Shown here: piece by piece, positions 1 through 11,560 of the stretch
How the letters are laid out: the number at the start of each line of letters is the position of its first letter
How positions within the stretch are numbered: the first letter of the stretch is position 1
NCBI GenBank assembly: GCA_021018995.1
Contig: CM037584.1
Location: forward strand, 46,203,811-46,267,810
DNA length: 64,000 nucleotides
Direction: 5' to 3'
Origin: Chloranthus sessilifolius
Lineage: Eukaryota > Streptophyta > Magnoliopsida > Chloranthales > Chloranthaceae
Notes under the pieces: generated by a model
Seen by the model: the letters and a program-made list of their open reading frames with translations, nothing else
What the model was told of the DNA's origin: nothing
The model's database searches: none
Program-made: the position numbers and the translations under genes

Positions 1-138
1 ACTTGGTGACTATGCATCAGATTATTGAATCTACAACTGGATCGATCCTAGCTAGCTAGGTAGTCTTCACATTCATTTACCAGAAGTTCATCAATTGATG
101 TTACCTAGTGAAAGCATTCCTAACAAGTGTGGCCCATG

Positions 139-296
139 TACTACCAAAAATAAGACTATTAGCGGCAGTTTTTTTGTAGCAAAAAACTGACGCTATTAAC
201 AAAAAACTATTAAAGACTATTAAAACTATTTGTGGTAGTATTTTTGCTAATAGCGGCAGTTTTTGGCTGCCGCTAATAGTCTTATTTTTTGTAGTA
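139..296. mobile_element. Small CACTA-like MITE
   Basis: A 158-bp element with terminal inverted repeats of about 30 bp. The ends read TACTACCAAAAATAAGACTA on the left and, reverse complemented, TACTACAAAAAATAAGACTA on the right. Both arms continue into TTAGCGGCAG. It is flanked by a 3-bp direct repeat ATG (136-138 and 297-299). A 3-bp target duplication and CACTA-like ends suggest a non-autonomous CACTA derivative. The first base is T where canonical CACTA ends have C. There is no coding capacity. Confidence 0.7.
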
Positions 297-589
297 ATGT
301 GGCAATTATTATAATATATATATGTAGCCTTAATTAAAAAAAATTCTTATTTTATTTTTAATTTATTTTTACCAATTTATAATTTTTTTAATTTTTGATT
401 TTAGTAAGTAGAATAGGCAAATGTCTTTCTGCATGGTTCCTTTGTAGCTCATCTTTTTATGGTCCCACATCCGTCTTTAAGTACTATGAAGATTTTGAGC
501 ATAGAAAGCTCCATCCTATAAGAGTTTAGAAGAAGATTTTAAAAAGGAAATTTAGAAAAATAAATATTATTTTATGGCATACAAATTGA

Positions 590-970
590 TCAAAAATGTT
601 TCTTTCGTGGCCATGCGGAAGAAGGCATCGAGCACCTTCTCCTAACTTGTGAGAAAATTTGGCCTATATAAGGGGTCTTCTTTAAAACCCTCGGTATTTC
701 ATCTTGCATTCACAAGAATATTGTTATAATTTTTTCAGGTTGGGATCAATATGACACTACAGGTATTAAGAAATGGATATGGAACCATCTCCATATTTAT
801 GCTCTTTGGCACATTTGGATATCTCGGAACAAAATTAAATAGAACAACTCCTCGTTCAATGCTACGAGGCTCATTCAAGATAGTATCATCAGCATTTGCA
901 ATTGGGCGATTGCAGATGGCAAATGCAACTCTTCTCTATTTAACGTTAAAAGCTTTAAATCGGAACATCT
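590..970 (+). pseudogene. LINE 3' fragment (zf-RVT and C-terminal region)
   Basis: Reading + with frame changes gives GHAEEGIEHLLLTCEKIW at about 610-665. This is the zinc-binding region found at the C-terminus of plant LINE reverse transcriptases (C..C / H..L.C spacing partly kept). About 120 bases on it reads LHIYALWHIWISRNKIK, which resembles the 'W..RN' segment that follows that domain. Stops and frameshifts show it is dead. The upstream RT is absent. Confidence 0.55.
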
Positions 971-2165
971 GTTATCTATTTTCCATTTCTTGTAGGGGGT
1001 CTCTTGATTGTAAGGGGTGTTGGGTTTATGTTTCTTTGATTGTTAGAGGTTTTTTTTCGAATATTCCGATTTCCTCCAGGTGTAGGTTTTTCCCATTTAT
1101 CTCGGGTTTCCTATGCCACCCAAGTACCTATTCTGATTTTCTCCGGAAAGTCCGATTTTTCATATAGCAATGCTTGGGTGCTTCCTAGTGTATTACTCGG
1201 ACCCTCTGATGCACTAAGATAACTTTTACACTTTTTAATAAAAATAAAAAAATTTTTTAAAAAAATAAAATTATTTTTATAAACAAATTGACATATTTAT
1301 TGCTCCAAAAAGTCTTAGAAGGATTCACATGATTTTTTGGGGTTCCCAATCATACATTCAGTCAACGTGTGAAACATTTATAATTGAAACTCACTAATCA
1401 CCCTTCTTCCCATTGAATTACGATATCATTTTTTTTTTTCGAAAGGAAATTACGATTTCGTTTATGTTGGCATTTTGTAGAAGGGCATTTTCATAACTTC
1501 AACTATAAATGTTTCTCACATGTTAATAAAATAATATTTTTGAGACCTTTATTGTAATTTTTAGTCATCCTTTCCTCACACATTGATCAAATTAAAGTTC
1601 ATATATGCAACATGCCTGTAACCCAATTTCCACTCATTTATTTAGTTAGTTTATAATTTTTTAGTACTTATTTGATGCCAATAAGAAGCATATGGATTCA
1701 CTAGATGGAGAAAGTTTCAATTTCCTCATTTGTTCCTTGTGTGTACTTTGTTGTGTAATTAATTAACAAGAACGAGTAACATCAATGGTAAAAACAAAAA
1801 GTAAAAGACCCAAAACAAAATCAATCCTATTAAGTGTCTACCTTGAGTTCCTTAAATTCTCTTATAAGAGAAATCGATATGACTTATGAGTAATTTTCAT
1901 TAATGATCGCAAGCTTATCAATTATATTGTCTATATTTCTGTCTACAAGTCCGACTGTTTATGACAGTAAGTATGGTGGTGGGAATTGGGAATAGTTAAG
2001 CGGGGAAGGAAAAGATGAAGCTAATTCATTGAAATGCCAAATTAGACTTTAAAAAATAGAACATAAACGAGATGGCTAGCTGTAGTTGCCCCCTATATAG
2101 CTAAATGTCATGGGTAAAACATATTTGATTTTGGGTACCCCTATTCACGCTTATACTGAAAAGTG
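970..2165. other. AT-rich intergenic stretch, nothing recognised
   Basis: I see no coding exon with supporting features, no inverted-repeat ends and no LTR ends. Short reading frames at 751-1222 cover the LINE scrap and its low-complexity flank and are not supported as genes. Confidence 0.5.
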
Positions 2166-2169
2166 AAAA

Positions 2170-2485
2170 TCATTAATTTAGAGGTATCATTTTTCGTCCC
2201 AATCTTCCACAAAATGACTTTTGATACATCGACATAGGATCATAGGATCAGTTATTTATGTAGCACACATCTTAAAAAGTGACCTAAAAAATCAGGTGGC
2301 CCACATCACGCTCGAGCATAATTTACAAGTCACCTTTGTTTTTAACACGTGGGTATCCTAGCCTCTTAGGTCACTTTTTGGGATGTGTAAAATAAAAAAT
2401 TATCTAATAGTGTACCCAAGGTGGTGTCAAAGATTGGGGGACGAAAAGTAATTTCCATCTTCTCATTGAAAGTTGTCAATGATTT
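2170..2485. mobile_element. Fold-back element, family F1 (copy 1)
   Basis: A degenerate inverted repeat. The left arm holds TTTTTCGTCCCAATCTTCCA (2189-2208) and the right arm carries its mirror, AAGATTGGGGGACGAAAAGT (2431-2450). The central arms pair AAAAAGTGACCT with AGGTCACTTTTT. Relatives occur near 11.4, 11.9, 13.4, 22.85 and 51.05 kb. No reading frame is present, so it is a MITE-type non-autonomous element. The superfamily is not clear and no target duplication could be fixed. Confidence 0.5.
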
Positions 2486-2819
2486 GAGTGTAGGTGCCCT
2501 CACTAATTTGATATATGAGAATAAAGCTACGCTTTGATTTTTTGGAACTAAAACTGATGAGAAACCGGGGTATCAGAGGGAACTCTGTAAGGAAATAAAT
2601 CCCATGGAAGAAGAGCACCACCCTTCCTTAGTTCCTACTTCCTCCCACAACGTAACTCGTTACGTAAAGTCTTTTGCTTGTGATATGCTGAATCAACCGC
2701 ACAAAAACTGGTGAGAAAAACGATAGATAAGGTGGTAATGATAATGATTATCAGTCTGTCAATGTTGTCCACTTGTCCTCCTTTTATACGACTTAACATA
2801 TAGCTCACAGATGGTATCA

Positions 2820-3103
2820 CCATGGATCAAAATATCGTCCGATACCGATACGTATCGGTTTTGAACTTGAACGATATGATACATTGGGTTTTTCTCACCC
2901 CCTTAAAAAACAGTCAAATTATCGTCCATATCATCTAATGTATCGTCCGTATTGGATGATAATTTGAAATTATTGTTCGATAATTTGAAATTATCATTTT
3001 TTTAAATAAAAAAAAATCGAAAAGTATCATTTGAAACCGATACATATCGGTTTTAGAGTTGGACAACACGTATCAAAAATCCAAGATTTTGATCCATGGG
3101 TAC
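2820..3103. mobile_element. Palindromic MITE, family F2 (copy 1)
   Basis: The ends are mirror images: CCATGGATCAAAAT on the left and ATTTTGATCCATGG on the right. Sub-terminal blocks (CCGATACGTATCGG on the left, CCGATACATATCGG on the right) are themselves palindromic. The middle repeats ATTTGAAATTAT. A second copy lies at 25936-26131. It is non-coding. Confidence 0.6.
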
Positions 3104-3466
3104 ATACCACTTTGAATATTGCATCTTCCTCTTCACATTTAGGTCAAGCTCCCATAAATTGAGGAAAATCATCTCATCTTGAATAGTATCCACCACCCAA
3201 AAACTGTCTAAGTGAGAATCTCTCATATATAATGTGATTATCAATAGTATGTTATATAGTAAGGGACATTTTTATATCGCGGACGGGAAACAACAGACCA
3301 TTTAACAGATTGCTGATGTGGCATGATGCAAGTGCAGTGGGGCCCAACAATGTATGTCAAGGCAGCCACTTATATCACGCCATGTAAACATCCGTTGAAA
3401 GAACTATTATTTCTCGTCCGTTCATTATAATTTCCTACAACAAATTCACTAACTCCTTAGAAATTG

Positions 3467-3976
3467 TTAGAGCGGGACTCAAATCCGTTCGAGCAAGGTG
3501 GGACGCCCAATGGGGCCAACTTACAGTTGTAGTCACTCGAGCGATCAATGCACTCATGTAAAGGGCAAACTTTCGGGTCTGAATCGCTCAAACAATTTTG
3601 GTTCCCGCTGGAGCGACCCAGCAATAACCCAATTGCATTAATGTTCTGTATTTAGCAGTTTCTCTTGAATTAGAAGTAGGATTTAGTGTTTTCTATATAA
3701 GGAAAAAACTCTTCGACGAATAAAAGAGTTGAGATATCATTGTAAAACTTTGGTAAACTTATCTAAAGTTTTGTAGAGAGCGTTGGTGAGGCTTGAGTGT
3801 TCTTGTATTCTTTTAGAATCATCAGTATAGTAATCATCATTGTCCATAGATGTAAGCAATTTGTCGAACCACATAAATATTGTCTTTTATGTGATTGTGT
3901 TTAATTTTCTTTTATTTTGCGTTCTTATTTAATCATTATCGTGAGATTATTGGCTACTTTGAGACCTTCCGCACAA
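3467..3976 (+). mobile_element. Solo LTR of a Ty1/copia-type element
   Basis: The block starts TGTTAGAGCGGGAC and ends CTTCCGCACAACA. It holds a TATA-like CTATATAAGG near 3693 followed by a T-rich leader, ending in the region AAATATTGTCTTTTATGTG, which resembles the 3' end of plant copia LTRs. No primer-binding site or internal region follows, so a solo LTR left by recombination is the simplest reading. No 5-bp target duplication is clear. Confidence 0.45.
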
Positions 3977-3979
3977 CAG

Positions 3980-4700
3980 ATATGTAGTATGTTTTTATAT
4001 AAGTATGCTAGACTCGATCCTGTGACCTTAAGGTTATAATATTACAAACTTTTCATTGTGCTACAGTCCCAAACGCTAAAAATATATGACTATATATGGC
4101 ATGGCTCTCTGCTATCTCAACCTCCCTATTTTCTACTAATTTTCTATCAGAGCAAATAAAATCTGCTCTGACAAAGAATGAGTAGAGAGGAGGATAGAAT
4201 TGCTGAATAGGTAAATCTTGCATAAAATTTTGTTATATAAAGAATTATCAAAGAAAAGTGATACCGGCTAAAACATGTAATATGATGTTAGCAAAGATGA
4301 TAAAAACTTGCTAAAGTAAATAAACTCTCCTATGACAGGAGTTAGGAAAAAACTATATCATACACAACCTATAGTCATGTGCACAGGGCCACGGGGCAGC
4401 TTTAAATAATTGAAAACGGAGCAGAGCTAGGTGTCCCTATCAACCTCAAGATATTCAAATCTAGAGTTAATCGGAAGACCTTTTATTAATAATTTGCAGC
4501 TTGATAATGGGCTTGATCAGATTTTAAATTAAAGAAGCGGTGCAGTGGGTGTCCATCAATCGAGAAATAATCGTCCTAAGGGAGGGACTCTACACTAGTT
4601 GGGTGTAGTCCAAGCGCAAACTGGGAATGCGTGGTATAAAAAAATAAAAATCCTAATTACGTACATATCTAATTCATATCATTTTACTATGGAAATAATA
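3980..4700. other. Intergenic stretch, nothing recognised
   Basis: AT-rich sequence with no supported gene, repeat ends or RNA gene. Confidence 0.45.
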
Positions 4701-4704
4701 TATA

Positions 4705-5393
4705 TATGCGTCAGGGTGTACGATGAGATATTTTTACGCCAATTAATATAGGTGCGACATATAACGTCTTTTTTGTGAAGTGATAAATGGCATGAGTCCC
4801 ACTTTACTAATTATAGTTAGACTATTAAAATAATTTAAAAGTTAAATATCATTTTAGCGGTCATTTTTGACTTCTTTTTTTTTTGAAAGGACTATTAACT
4901 TTTTTAAAGTCTCTTTCTTTTTCATTTCTTCACTTCATTTTTTCAAGAAAATATCATACTTACTTTTACAGATATATTTTACTTAAAAAATGTAACCATC
5001 GGATAACGAATTACTAGCACCTCGGCAGCGAAGCGCCGATACCCCGATAGTGAGGCGCTGACACCCCGGAGCCAGGATGCCAGCATAAGGGTGTTGGCGG
5101 CTCCCTTCTCAGGTTGTCGGCGTTTCGCTGCCGAGGTATTAGCGCTTCGCTATCAGACACTCACATTTTTTGAATAAAATATACATGAAAAAGTAAATCT
5201 AAAAAACAGAGAGAAAAAAGAGAAAAAAAACAAACTTTAAAAAGTCAAAAATAACGACTGAAAAAGTACTTAACTTTTAAAATATTTTAAAAGTATAACC
5301 CTAGTTAGTAAAGTGGGCCTCATACTACCGATCACTTCACAAAAAAGGCGCTACGTGTCGTGCCCATATCAATTGGCGTAGAAATATTTCTAT

Positions 5394-5397
<4 letters not shown>
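4705..5397. mobile_element. Fold-back element with GC-rich 22-nt repeat core (family F3, copy 1)
   Basis: Long inverted arms (about 4710-4890 and 5250-5395) mirror each other. The left has TTTTTTGTGAAGTGAT and CCCACTTTACTAA; the right has ATCACTTCACAAAAAA and TTAGTAAAGTGGG. Both arms also contain runs such as ATTTTAAAAGTTAA or its mirror. Between them, 5017-5160 is a GC-rich array of units of about 22 nt, for example ACCCCGATAGTGAGGCGCTG, each partly self-complementary. There is no reading frame. It is very unlike the AT-rich flanks. Confidence 0.6.

Positions 5398-5437
<40 letters not shown>
5398..5437. repeat. (TA)n microsatellite
   Basis: About 20 uninterrupted TA units directly at the outer end of the first F3 element. 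Confidence 0.95.
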
Positions 5438-5440
<3 letters not shown>

Positions 5441-5750
5441 TTTACTAACTAGGGTTAAATTATATTCCTTTTCAGTTGTTATTATTGACTTTTTTAGAAG
5501 TTTTTTTAAAGTTTCTTTCTTTTCTCTCTTTTCTAAAAAAAGGTCAAACTTACTTTTTCAGGTATATTTTACTCAAGAAATATGAATGCCCGGTAACAAA
5601 GTGCGTACTTCGATAGCGAAGCATCGGCACCTCAATAAGCGAGGCGCTGACACCCTCACAGCGAAGTGTTGGTACCTTGGCACCGAGGTGCCAACGCTGG
5701 GATGCCGACGCCTCTAAATCGAAGTGTCGACACTTCGCTAATTGATATAA
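5438..5750. mobile_element. Truncated F3 fold-back element (copy 2)
   Basis: It begins inside the arm (TTTACTAACTAGGGTTAAAT) and lacks the outer end. It then repeats the F3 order: AAAGTTTCTTTCTTTTCTCT, TACTTTTTCAGGTATATTTT, then a GC-rich repeat core at about 5605-5745 with units such as GCGAAGCATCGGCACCTC. It adjoins the full copy that follows. Confidence 0.5.
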
Positions 5751-5754
5751 GCGC

Positions 5755-6400
5755 GAGACCTAGCTCCTTTTTTTGCGAAGTAGTGCGTGACATGGGACTC
5801 ACTTTACTAACTAGGGTTAAACTTTAAAATATTTTAAAAGTTATATTTCTTTCCGCCGTCATTCTTGATTTTTTTAAAAGTCTTTCTTTTCTCTCTCTTC
5901 TCTCTTTTTTTTTAAGAAAGTATCAGACTTACTTTTTCAAGTATATTTTATTCAAAAAATGTGAGCGTCTGGTAACGAAGTGATAGCTAGCACCTTGGTA
6001 GCGAAGCGTCGATATCTCGATAACGAGGCACTCGCACACCGACACCGAGGTGCTAGCATTTTTTTATCGAGGTGTCGGTGCTTCGCTAAAAAATAAACGA
6101 GGCGTCGACGCCTCGTTTCAGGGGTGCCGTTGCCTCTATATCGAGGTGACGATGCTTCGATAAAAATAATTTAGCGAGCCGCTGGCAGACTGGTGTCGGA
6201 GTGTTAACGCTTCGCCGTTGGAGTGCCAACACCTCGTTATTGGAGTGTCAGCGCCTTATTTTCGGAGTATCGATACTTAGAAGAATACTTAACTTTTAAA
6301 ATATTTTAAAAGTGTAACTTTAATTAGTAAAGTGGGTCTAATATCACCCATCACTTCACCAAAAAGACGCTATGTAACATATCAATTCTCAATGCCCGAA
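5755..6400. mobile_element. F3 fold-back element (copy 3)
   Basis: The left arm (about 5755-5900) and right arm (about 6265-6400) are inverted copies; for example ACTTTACTAACTAGGGTTAA is mirrored by TTTAATTAGTAAAGTGGGT. The core at 5990-6262 is the longest of the three, with about a dozen 22-nt units such as GCCTCTATATCGAGGTGACG and ACACCGACACCGAGGTGCTA. The central CCTC..GAGG pairs make each unit a potential small hairpin. Confidence 0.6.
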
Positions 6401-6463
6401 CTAAAAAGGACGCAACGTATTACGCTCAAGTCAATTCTCTAGGCCCGAGTGTATATTCTCGGC

Positions 6464-6466
<3 letters not shown>

Positions 6467-6500
<34 letters not shown>
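6467..6500. repeat. (TA)n microsatellite
   Basis: Simple TA repeat just past the third F3 element. Confidence 0.9.
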
Positions 6501-6504
<4 letters not shown>

Positions 6505-7200
6505 ATGTATATGAAAGGTAGATTTAAGAGGGGGATTCGACCGTATCAAGCTCAAACGAAAGATTGGTCGCCAACACATGAGGTTAGAGATTATTGTTTC
6601 TGCGAGGTGTGAGCAGCATAAACTACCTACGCTCGTTGACTTTGATGTTCAAGCAGATGACATCTTCTTCAGTGGGAACAACCTAAATTTTAAGTTCAAC
6701 ACCCACACGTGTTTAGGTTCAACACCCACACGTGTGGCCATACAAAATCAGTTTACAAATATCCAGCGTCTACTTAAATATGAGTAATAGAATTTGCACT
6801 CCGAAAAAGTGTACTACATCTCCACCTTAAAAATAAGGACTCAATTTTTGAGACACATCTACAACACCATCTACGCCGTCTAATTCAAAGGCTATTATCT
6901 AAAAATATTTAGTACAAAAATTGATACTAAATATATTTTTTATCACTCATCAAATATAATATATAAATATATATATATATATATATAGATCATTTGATTT
7001 AACACATTCAATATCTTGTATTTCCTAATTCATTTTACCTCCTTATATATTATTATTATTTTTATTTTTATTTTTATTTTGAGTAAAAGAAGAGTGAGGA
7101 CATCATATCCCCGAGCTTAATTTTCCATAAAAGAAATATATAAAAAATTTAAGATATATTTTCAGTTGGCACAATTCTCAAAAAATAGTCTTTTATTGAT
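6501..7200. other. Intergenic stretch, nothing firm
   Basis: It contains a short direct repeat (GTTCAACACCCACACGTGTT at 6695 and again about 22 bases later), a small TA tract near 6966 and T/A-rich sequence. The 69-codon frame at 6578-6787 has no family resemblance I recognise. Confidence 0.4.
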
Positions 7201-7204
7201 AAGG

Positions 7205-7545
7205 TAGGGTGAGCCACGTTTTTTCTGGGTGCAAATGCTGGCACCGCTTTTCTAATATTATAGGTAAAGGCTATAGCTTCTTTAAGCTATTGAAGCCAAG
7301 CCGACGCTCATCACCCTTAAAAGCCTCCCCATTGGGACCCACATCCTCCTCTCTTCACCCCAAACATCAGCTTCCGTTACTCTTGCATCAGCTGACGTCA
7401 TCCTACCTTCCTATTGGTCCATCAGGCTACGTCATTATCCAGATACACGCGTGGAAGGTGAGGTGGCGGGTCCCAACTTCAGTTTCATTGGCCATGGTGG
7501 CCTTTTTTAGTTACTATATTTATATAGAGGAGATTGGATTGTAAC
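7205..7545 (+). promoter_or_regulatory. Orphan promoter-like block
   Basis: A compact GC-richer block with ordered plant promoter motifs. These are TGACGTCA (7393-7400, palindromic bZIP/TGA-type site), inverted CCAAT boxes ATTGG at 7413-7417 and 7487-7491, TACGTCA near 7429, ACACGCGTGG at 7445-7454, and a TATA-like TATATTTATATAG at about 7516-7528. A 111-codon frame overlaps it but shows no protein features. No gene start can be identified downstream, so this may be the promoter of a lost gene, a captured promoter, or an LTR. The motifs are seen; the function is inferred. Confidence 0.35.
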
Positions 7546-7974
7546 CTGTGTGGGAAAGGAATACGAAGAGTTGACAGATTCTTCCCTATCTCTTTTATTG
7601 AAGTAGAAACTTTGGGGTTATGATGATGTAGATGGAATGTTGATTATTGTTATCTATCTTCCACAAAGATAATAACATAGTTTTGTTTATATTTATAATT
7701 TTTATTATTATAAAAAATTATTTTTTTTTTATAATTTAGGGTATCGCAAGATTAGGCTTGACTAATCCCTAAGGGATTCCATCAGCTCGCGCCCACCAAG
7801 TTACAAGTATATCATTGATTACGCACTTTATAGGGCATTCTATTACAATATTATTTATGTTGTAAATAATATTAAGGATTATTTAGCCCTCATCACCTGC
7901 ATCATCCAATGGTATGCCTCTAAGCCATCAAATCAAGTGAAAATTTGACTATTGCATCCTAGGGGGAGTTAAAA

Positions 7975-8083
7975 TCTGAAAATGTCAATTTTCATCAGAA
8001 TAGAATAGTGATTTGGTTCTCTTATGAGTGCTAATTCGCGTCCTCATTTTAAGAACAATATTTAATCATATAGGTTGAATCTA

Positions 8084-8156
<73 letters not shown>

Positions 8157-8274
8157 AACTGTGAAAATGTCAATTTTCATCAAAATAGAACAGTGATTTG
8201 GTTCTCTTAGGAGGACTAATTCAAGTCCTCATTTTAAGAACGTTATTTAATCATATAGGTTGAATTTGATATAT
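7975..8274. repeat. Direct duplication around a TA microsatellite
   Basis: A block of about 115 bp at 7975-8089 (…GTCAATTTTCATCAGAATAG…GAACAATATTTAATCATATA…) is repeated with about ten changes at 8158-8274. A (TA)n tract of about 60 bp (8091-8152) lies between. It is non-coding. Confidence 0.8.
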
Positions 8275-8550
8275 ATATATATATAAGATGGGCTTTGTAC
8301 CAAAAAATGGCTTGCGCCTTTTTTTTTATTATCAAAACAACGTGAACCTCATTTTATCACTGCATAGCGCCCCAGCGTAATTTGCCCGGGTCCCCGCGTA
8401 TTAGCCCACCTACCTTCGTTTGGGTAATTATAATAATACCCTTTTTATAAATAACACTTAAAGAGGCAGAGAAACATATGTTCTCTGCTTGTTGGTTCTT
8501 CTCTGCTAAAGAACCCATCGACGGCTCTACATACTCTGGCAATGCAAAAT

Positions 8551-8835
8551 CCTTCGAGATCGCCGGAGAAGAAGACTTTAGGTAGTCTGAGGCTCTGCAT
8601 ACCCTGGAAATCTAAAAACCCTTATACTCTTCGTGTATTCCTTCGAGATCGCCGGAAAAGAAGACCCCTAAACGGCTTAAATGAAACCCTAAAAACCCCC
8701 ATACCCTTTGTGTGTTCTTTCGAGATCGCCAGAGAAGAATGACCCCTAAACGGCTAAAATGAAACCCTAAAAACCCTTATACCCTCCGTGTATTCCTTCG
8801 AGATCGTCGGAGTAGACCCTCAGATGCCGGAGAAG
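8551..8835. repeat. Minisatellite with telobox-like units
   Basis: About four degenerate units start with CTTCGAGATCGCCGGA at 8551, 8640, 8717 and 8795, with periods of 89, 77 and 78. Two units carry GAAACCCTAAAAACCC, close to the plant telo-box AAACCCTAA. A degenerate extra GATCGCCGGAGAAGAAGACC lies at about 8867. Reading frames through it are repeat-derived. The start of a lost gene's 5' region is an alternative explanation. Confidence 0.65.
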
Positions 8836-8989
8836 AATACCCACTTGTATATATAATAATATAATAGATCGCCGGAGAAGAAGACCCACAACAATCGGCG
8901 AAGACAATTGGCAAGGGCATTTTGGTAATTTCAGTACATCATAGAAAAACACCGTGCGCCATGCACAGCCCGTTTTGAAGCTGCAGGGC

Positions 8990-10960
8990 ATTATTTTATA
9001 ATTAAAAAAAAAAAACTCACCGAAATTGTGATTAAATTTTTTTTGGGGCGTGTTTCAATACTTCTCTCTAAGATTTTGTGCCATGTGGCACATGAGTACA
9101 AGTTAAACATCCTATAAGGGTCCAGCTAGTCCTCTAAACTTAAAAAAAAAAAAAAGTTTCTTTTTGGACTTTTTTACCCTACAAATCATAGGTTAAAGGT
9201 TTCGGTTCGTCATCTAAATATGGTGTATTAATTTTTTTTAATTTTTATCGAAAATTCAACTGTACAAATTTATTTGCTTCTTTTTTTCCATATTGTCATT
9301 GATAGACCTTAAGCCAGTTATTGTGGCACCCAAACTTCAAGTTATGTGTCACATGAGTACATGACACTCAACTGGCCTCAAAGGTAGCATAAAAATGCTA
9401 CTATTATATATATATATATATTAAAGACTATACACTTTTCTTTGCCCCTGCCTTCCACGTTTGATTCCCAAACTTTCAACGTTTGTAAAAACATTTCGGG
9501 TCCTCCTAAAACGACCTGATCACTACCCACTTGGAATATAATAGTGCTTATTTTAAGCTTAAAGTTGATCTAAGTATGTAAGAATATAATAGAAAAGAGA
9601 TCATCCTTTATTAGACAAGGAGATAAGGTTTGTTTTGCGGAGATTACTAACCCCTACTATTCTCCAATTAATGGAGATGGGATTATGAAAGACGCTTGAA
9701 ACAAACCCTAGCCCTAAGGCCATTTGCGTGCCCCACATAGCAATCAACATCTATATATGCTATGAGTAGAGTAGTATTTGTTTGCTAGTACCAAGCGCTT
9801 AAGGCAGGGTTATGAAAACAATTGATGTGTGTGGGCACTTACACAGTTACAAGGTTCAAAGTGTCATCTGTATAGGCAAGTCCTAGGGCAGAAGAAGTTT
9901 CTATATGAGAGTAGGGATCTTTGTTGTAGCATCTAGATTATATAAGGATCTAAGGCCTAATGTGGCTTCTCGGCGTGCTGCGGGTTGAGTGTCGATTCGG
10001 ATTTCTGCTTGATCGAGCCTTGGATATATGGAGTATATGCTTTTCTTGGTTTAATATCTTAATCAGATTGGTTTGGTGAGCTAAACTGGGTTTTATCTAA
10101 ATTATTCAGTGTCAAACACCTTAGCTTCAGATTACAATTCGATTACGATAGGCAACTTAATTAACAAATCGACACGAGCCTTTGTTAGCAGACGCAATTA
10201 GGTGTTGTCGTGTGCGGTGAATCTTACTCGGAAGAGCGAATTATGGGCCCTTCGGGCTCGTATAAACTATCTAGCTCTAGGACACTAGGAAGAAGAGAGC
10301 AAAAGAATCACTTAATATTTCCTTTTCTCATAGTGATTGAGAAATCTTTATGCTTTTGTTGTTTAGAGATTCCATCACACCACTCATGCACAGTAATTGT
10401 GTTTAATTAGCAATGCAGGTCGGGGCAGCCAGTCATATCGCTCCACGACAGTCGCCTGCACAAAACCTGCCTGCCGTTTTCCATTAGCAAGTAACCGCCG
10501 CATGAGCATGAGTTCGAGCACGAGTTTTCTTTTTCCCTTTTGTACCCTTGTATGGTCTAAGCAGCGTAGTCCCCAATTCATGGGCCGCCCTTACCCAGCC
10601 TGATTAGTTATTTGGGCTCCTACTATCCGGTTGTGGATAAGCCCCATTAATTAGTGCACGAATTCCTAAGTAGTCATTGGACTGGGCAGGCCTGCCATGA
10701 AGGGGATACTCTGGTCACATAAATGGGCGGGCCCAACCCAACTTAAGAATAGGAGTCAGCTGTTTAAGGCCTTGCCCAAACCCAGCCCATTGAGATCCCT
10801 AGCTGCACCTAAAACTTTTTAAGTCGAGGAGTGTGTCAAAGTCCATGTTGGGGGTGATCGAGTGTGTCAAAGGCAACTGTTACCACCACACAGTTTATGT
10901 TTCTAGAGTTAGTCTTCAATGGGTGTCTACTCACCACTCATCGCAGCTCACATGTTCATG
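8990..10960. other. Intergenic stretch, nothing firm
   Basis: I find no exon, element ends or RNA gene that I can defend. The 10210-10603 frames overlap each other on both strands and look incidental. The stretch 10575-10800 is rich in GGCCCAACCC-like words common in plant intergenic DNA. Confidence 0.4.
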
Positions 10961-10963
10961 TGT

Positions 10964-11016
10964 CTTAGTGACTTGCATGGAATTTTAATGCATGGAAATC
11001 CGTGCAAGTCACTAAG
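10964..11016. repeat. Near-perfect short hairpin
   Basis: CTTAGTGACTTGCATGGA… at 10964-10985 pairs with …CCGTGCAAGTCACTAAG at 10996-11016. The stem is about 21 bp with one G:U-type change and one bulge, over a loop of about 10 nt. It could be the core of a small MITE or a small-RNA-producing hairpin. It is shorter than most plant miRNA precursors. Confidence 0.6.
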
Positions 11017-11399
11017 TAATATCCACTCTTGATGAGTGGACATACATTATAGACCAACTCTCTCTTTGAATTTCCTGTTTTCAAACTTATGAAATAAAAT
11101 ACCCCTCAACCACCTAATCTACCTCTATTTTCCTACCCTTCAAATTTTGCGACTCTCTTTAGCCGACTTACAGAATTTCTTTCCAAAACTTCTCTCTATA
11201 TCTATATAATGATCGTTATTATCCCTATATGCCTATATTAATATCGTTAGTAATAATTATTATAACAACTTTATAAAAAAAATAAATTATTATAGCTAAT
11301 TAAAAGAAAAAAAAGTCAAACTCTTATAAGACCTGTTTTTGTGTCTCCTGTATAATTAACACATGCCCTAAAATTGGAAACTCACCCTAACTCATGGGG

Positions 11400-11560
11400 C
11401 CACTATGCATTGAACGCATCAAGACCGACATCGTTTTTAGTCTTAATCTTCTACAAGATGGATCTTGAAAACATGAGCCTACCAAACGATTAGTTTAGTT
11501 TTTAGTTTACTCAACATACATCCCAAAAAGTGATTAAAAAGTCTAGATTGATTATTGTTT
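11400..11560. mobile_element. F1 fold-back half copy
   Basis: It carries the F1 order: GACATCGTTTTTAGTCTTAA, TCTTCTACAAGATGGATCTT, then ACATCCCAAAAAGTGAT. Only one arm is present. Confidence 0.35.

Noticed and set aside
8542-8742. Small basic protein at the minisatellite
   Set aside because: The frame simply reads the repeat units; no independent support.
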